Below, piece by piece: positions 32,901-34,474 of a stretch of 34,474 nt of DNA (the first letter of the stretch is position 1; every line of letters starts with the position of its first letter). Under the pieces are notes generated by a model. It made no database searches. It was not told the origin of the DNA and saw only the letters and a list, made by a program, of their open reading frames with translations. This DNA is from Psittacicella gerlachiana. Its GTDB lineage: Bacteria; Pseudomonadota; Gammaproteobacteria; Enterobacterales; Psittacicellaceae. Both the position numbers and the translations under genes were made by a program. Location: contig NZ_NRJF01000023.1 in assembly GCF_003585965.1 (NCBI RefSeq), forward strand, positions 1-34,474, written 5' to 3'.

Positions 32901-34350
32901 ACACAAGTACCAAAATCTGCCACGAGCAGTGAGTTCTTTAGTTACCTTGCCTTTTGAGTCTTTAACCCATTGGCGGGTAACTATAACTAAGGCTCCGTTT
33001 TACTCAGCAACGCTAAATCAACAAGCCTTACATGAGTTTGTTGCTCATAAACTCTTGGGACATCAACTCCAAACCCAAAATGCAGAGCATTTAACTTGGA
33101 CAGGAGTAGCTCCAGTTAACTATAAAGATCCAGGATTACTCGAGCAAGCATTAATCTATCATCAGCTCAAAGGCGAGCAGTTCTTTAAGACAACTTCGCA
33201 TTCTCAACTACAAGCCTTTAAAGATAAGTTACAACAAGCTTATCTATATTTACAAAGCCAAGCTCCGGACTTTGTGTATAAACTCAACTTCCATGCTTGT
33301 GGGATAGATGCTAATCGCTTTAATGAAGAACAAGCGTTAATCCAACAAACGCTAAGTACTTGGGCTTATGAAGATCTGCAAGCTAAATACTACAATGAAA
33401 CTAAAGCTTACTTTAGTACCCTCAATGAAGTATTTAATATGCAAGATCTCCAACAAGAAGAAACCTCTCCGAGTCCAGCGGTAAATACCCCTATAGTCTC
33501 GCTCGATGATGAGGAACAAGAACTTGCGCAAATGCTTGAGAGCGTAGACTTTGCTCGGATTGCTCGAGAACAAGACGACTTTATTCAAGAGCCAAATTAT
33601 ACCTATGAAGAATATGCCTTTACTTGTCCACAAACCTTAGCTCCTACTTTAGGATGGGAACAAGAGCCGACAAGCAAAGATGCTATGCAAGTAGAACTCG
33701 CTCTTCTTAATTTCCAAAAAGCGAGTCAGGTAGTCACTCCTGAGCAAGTACAACCTAAGGAATCTAAGTTAACTACAACAAGTACTAGCATAAATTTACG
33801 TGAACTTTATCAACTCTATCTCCAAGGAAAAGAACCTAGTCTAGAACAAATCTACCAAACCATTAATCTTTTCCCTTACTGGAGTTTTAAAGATAAAGAG
33901 ATCAACGCCCAAAGCTTTAAGCAACGTTGTCACTTAATTGCTAAGGTTCTTCTCCATCAATTAAGTAAGTTAAACAATAAAACTAAAGCTTTGAGTTTAG
34001 AAGAGCTAAACATCTTATTTAAGGCTCTGTATCGTCAATTTATGCAAATAAAAGTAATGTTGGTTGCTGATTATCGTTTACTAGAAGAAATTAGCAATCT
34101 CGATCTAGAGTTAAGATCTTTACCTTATCTCTACTTTTTACCAGCAAAAGATAAATACTTGGCTTGGGTCAAAGCCAACCAACAAGAGGTTAGCTTCCCA
34201 GCTGCCGTACTCTATCATCACCAAAGCAAAGCTAGCTTCTTTGCCCAGCTTTGTAATGAGTTGGCACAAGCTCAAGCTCAAAGTCTTGAAATTGTCGAAA
34301 CTACAAATTGGTATCCATATCTTGGACGCCTACGTAAGTTCTATGCTTAA
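26947..34350 (+). CDS. Giant protein B, 2467 residues, family not recognised
   Basis: One uninterrupted 7.4-kb frame. No signal peptide or clear membrane helix, so probably cytoplasmic. Composition is dominated by Gln, Leu, Ala, Tyr and Ser, unlike the Lys/Glu-rich giant A. Low-complexity linkers lie at about 319-345 (Asn/Gln/Lys/Ser) and 620-651 (an 8-residue repeat, four copies), and an acidic one at about 2170-2215. The N-terminus is rich in Tyr, Pro and Phe. Helical segments with Gln-rich surfaces (about 1220-1260, 1340-1380) could be coiled coils. I see no catalytic motif of a known enzyme. It has its own promoter behind the lpxH terminator and ends in its own terminator. The ATG lacks a strong ribosome site. 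Function unknown. Confidence 0.85.
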   Translation: MQTNLPYRLPVFAFHGSNSLLELASQLHAQVELYDFAQAYTYRGIANWKFHSLPFLSELALDGYRQNTELNYVETPLFPEKVFQYKLIGRQSLLAAAVRKTIPFAQLDKSLYNLNVYRLAYANLYQNFPAVLSLEPNQLQPQYLGYLPATPAQSSEIVYPYPVLDVDRSYFRRIMHFYYGNAYNVEDMQALNYFASLGPKASLYLKDYNQQLANFDLIYPFKQGGNELVVKYFQEQIVPLSLTSLEKFTTYYPQRKVAVGLQYPTPQQTSTLSPSLALPAEIQEHLHQLAPYVGATKEREPAGFKALGSYLYFLELAALEQEQTRNNQASNKKQSKATSKKQKPALILQEVFPHSYLASTYLTQGVMAQTYGQLASQSAKIWQANESQSLATKLQKLATFNKKAAGKAPKSKQIAQLLEQALEQRQTFAHADWLRRENQYHHYVSWANQFGKLADINQLGEDHDFDDRRSKEFTISPMLASSYDTSLSTPSALDKDFYLLNSYTFATTSRLFAEYNHFGLTNPWHFVNPQAPVALTVSANQRLTLARYEVIHQDLRVTPLNAPRYLEDPLALAFEQIIYRTLLVNAQLRKDFYTALSPFSVANAQALGSLLPTEEEQDKQANSSVQEQANSSATEQTNSRVVEQANCNTDLSKGYPVQKLLSPVAEKLLNQQSSQGFELALEYPLSTWLQMFPQHLWHFRKAKEEFLGGKTQGQTFASYRFLGAVFYQVSVEQLPRVSYPYLQHPDTALYFAKTLYLQMCEISKTLPKRKSYDNLLMKSLYNRSAYLALLANHSFASFNAGTNTEPPSYYLRLTLDNLAYPIAEAEASPLGADFDYSLTPLYLDVFAQEVKLAQESSYQAKNAQARKQAQLQPEPFANYKSPQELLTSYNLPTTRWQNIASATLDPQVYTYDADPFINQLQFRNNLDPFNYSEAPLMRNASDLFNNYPHFAEFYERLHLDLTLTNSVFLASKEAVDGYFTTLGQELNDKLTFVSEQIRKAFVIPSLSERQQSYQQRDAQLILVPLPLKTKASPLEADLEVKLQKWQVHLTAQDYEQALTNWQSQQQLLAYPVATDTLELWFIYQLLGAENLPFVQTGLDQINLALFLKSLEPVVQQAYELSPRDLERYKTSFAQMFARLGLELTPEQMHEHLQSLTPAQLAEFIHAARMSAPLAPRAKTINLPRSLAWLKDLEHQGTPSNLAELVQALTVEEVELAIAYIAQLDGITLWQANWQAQQQVQQQAQLASKTLVAPHNPQALQTQAQLVVNQVDTFSAYLSPGLRLAPSTSYPLLSMQEVIKQELPFATQMAFCDLQYATLEMPSLEQFAQSQQAYLWQTILPWMSQEQQQILTASKYQLEQALTQTLFTPGQGTRLYLTTWKEQLIKLLNIKGETALALRCLSQHPSRVFADSLGILYPQQGYRASDALVDGLFSRFHIFSEQDHEHTKVATLTGELELGKLSAPLLNLWQQSGLTSQQLAQVLATSPETAGLLEKQRLAPGFANYFRAYLYFGVLPQLLATPVFNLEQMQQQLDKAVEFALKDQQQAAWLKLEMTTPELVHQAYAYTFNTLSELAAKPQEGSKILAQSIGSQFYLLNEQNKIEPLKAQTIAELEGYFKNVYYPLNYDYPHTSVKQMSARSLTLTMDPKYLLFKGYLTGNRYLFTVDACQKDQLQKYTSRNSFDFSFELETDKPQPPLPKIFDLMFEDFNKFVKDQGEAWQSENQLLQEPRKVGTRHYYQNSSSYQLHQVLSSNLHQQVLRYYQLGNLNVQDNPLAKQELYFVRDYTNLGLYNNLWLEIDKINFIFNSGIKEASVRYSLPLYMPLADNPEVVLPNPAYVKSLTPTHIAQFQQLWQFNRQFLNLDYYKTLNKQVASDYAQLIELIQAQDLNLAHFYFSQAGEKLYQLFLSQTFAEREVARNLVYLEGLNQVPQALYLPARPLHLLYATSEESGYHGEQSQEIIATFKAHAQILQQKLFNALLRQYDWVHKYQNLPRAVSSLVTLPFESLTHWRVTITKAPFYSATLNQQALHEFVAHKLLGHQLQTQNAEHLTWTGVAPVNYKDPGLLEQALIYHQLKGEQFFKTTSHSQLQAFKDKLQQAYLYLQSQAPDFVYKLNFHACGIDANRFNEEQALIQQTLSTWAYEDLQAKYYNETKAYFSTLNEVFNMQDLQQEETSPSPAVNTPIVSLDDEEQELAQMLESVDFARIAREQDDFIQEPNYTYEEYAFTCPQTLAPTLGWEQEPTSKDAMQVELALLNFQKASQVVTPEQVQPKESKLTTTSTSINLRELYQLYLQGKEPSLEQIYQTINLFPYWSFKDKEINAQSFKQRCHLIAKVLLHQLSKLNNKTKALSLEELNILFKALYRQFMQIKVMLVADYRLLEEISNLDLELRSLPYLYFLPAKDKYLAWVKANQQEVSFPAAVLYHHQSKASFFAQLCNELAQAQAQSLEIVETTNWYPYLGRLRKFYA
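28804..28899 (+). repeat. 24-bp tandem repeat inside giant B, four degenerate copies
   Basis: It encodes four 8-residue units at residues 620-651: Gln-Ala-Asn-Ser-Ser-Val-Gln-Glu, Gln-Ala-Asn-Ser-Ser-Ala-Thr-Glu, Gln-Thr-Asn-Ser-Arg-Val-Val-Glu and Gln-Ala-Asn-Cys-Asn-Thr-Asp-Leu. The period of a multiple of three preserves the frame, so copy-number change would alter only linker length. Confidence 0.85.
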
Positions 34351-34354
34351 GAAT

Positions 34355-34386
34355 TTAGCCTCCACTGCGTGTGGAGGCTAATTTTT
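34355..34386 (+). terminator. Terminator of giant B
   Basis: An 11-bp stem (34355-34365 with 34371-34381), 5-nt loop, then five T (34382-34386), four bases after the stop codon. Confidence 0.92.
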
Positions 34387-34474
34387 GCATCATCGAAAAT
34401 AAAAAGTTTAGGATCAAAACAAATTCATAAAAGTAACATTTTTTTGTACAGTATATTTTTATAAAATTTTACAT

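Noticed and set aside
28862-33633. Antisense and off-frame frames of 76-93 codons inside giant B
   Set aside because: Shadows of the long frame; Leu- and Phe-rich reading of the complementary strand.
14273-34350. Homology between giant A and giant B
   Set aside because: Reading both for shared motifs and order gave nothing beyond similar length and a Met-Gln start; composition differs strongly.

Overview
The window is about 34.5 kb of AT-rich bacterial chromosome with genes on both strands. It looks like a Gram-negative gammaproteobacterium near the Pasteurellales. The reasons are a capsule exporter in bexDCBA order, a fused CDP-ribitol enzyme of the Haemophilus Acs1 type, a ThiI with a C-terminal rhodanese domain, LpxH (lipid A synthesis) and a perfect CRP palindrome. 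A Psittacicella-like lineage is a guess. I see no rRNA, tRNA, CRISPR array, transposase or phage gene.

Region 1 (about 0.3-10.3 kb, all minus strand) is a capsule locus in two transcription blocks. Upstream are two GT-B polyol-phosphate transferases flanking acs1, then a secreted TagC-like beta-propeller; this block ends in a terminator at 4935-4971. Next comes bexD-bexC-bexB-bexA, the ABC export machine, with its own promoter and terminator. The predicted polymer is ribitol-phosphate-containing (teichoic-acid-like). A 12-base G tract sits directly upstream of a candidate -10 element ahead of the block, an arrangement typical of phase-variable promoters. A small secreted protein (278-901) follows the exporter.

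Region 2 (10.3-14.2 kb) starts with about 1 kb of AT-rich non-coding DNA. It then holds a basic, probably nucleic-acid-binding protein, a membrane-anchored paralogue of the 278-901 protein, and a small outer-membrane beta-barrel with strongly biased codons, a good promoter and a long structured 5' leader.

Region 3 (14.2-34.4 kb) is dominated by two giant cytoplasmic-looking proteins of 2424 and 2467 residues that I cannot assign to any family. Giant A closes a minus-strand operon thiI-rsmE-giant A. Giant B lies on the plus strand behind an enlarged lpxH. The two units diverge from a 1.5-kb non-coding region (23.85-25.37 kb) that is unusually rich in structure. It holds a CRP site at a class I distance from a promoter that would make a roughly 106-nt terminated small RNA, four consecutive long-armed stems (24628-25042) carrying three AGGAGG motifs on the minus strand, a tandem palindrome with 33-bp spacing, and a second short promoter-terminator unit.

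How the parts fit: the capsule genes form a complete synthesis-plus-export set except for lipid-anchor enzymes, which are not in the window. The giants are coupled to housekeeping genes for RNA modification and lipid A, but their function is unknown. The intergenic region between them is the best candidate for undescribed regulatory RNA.
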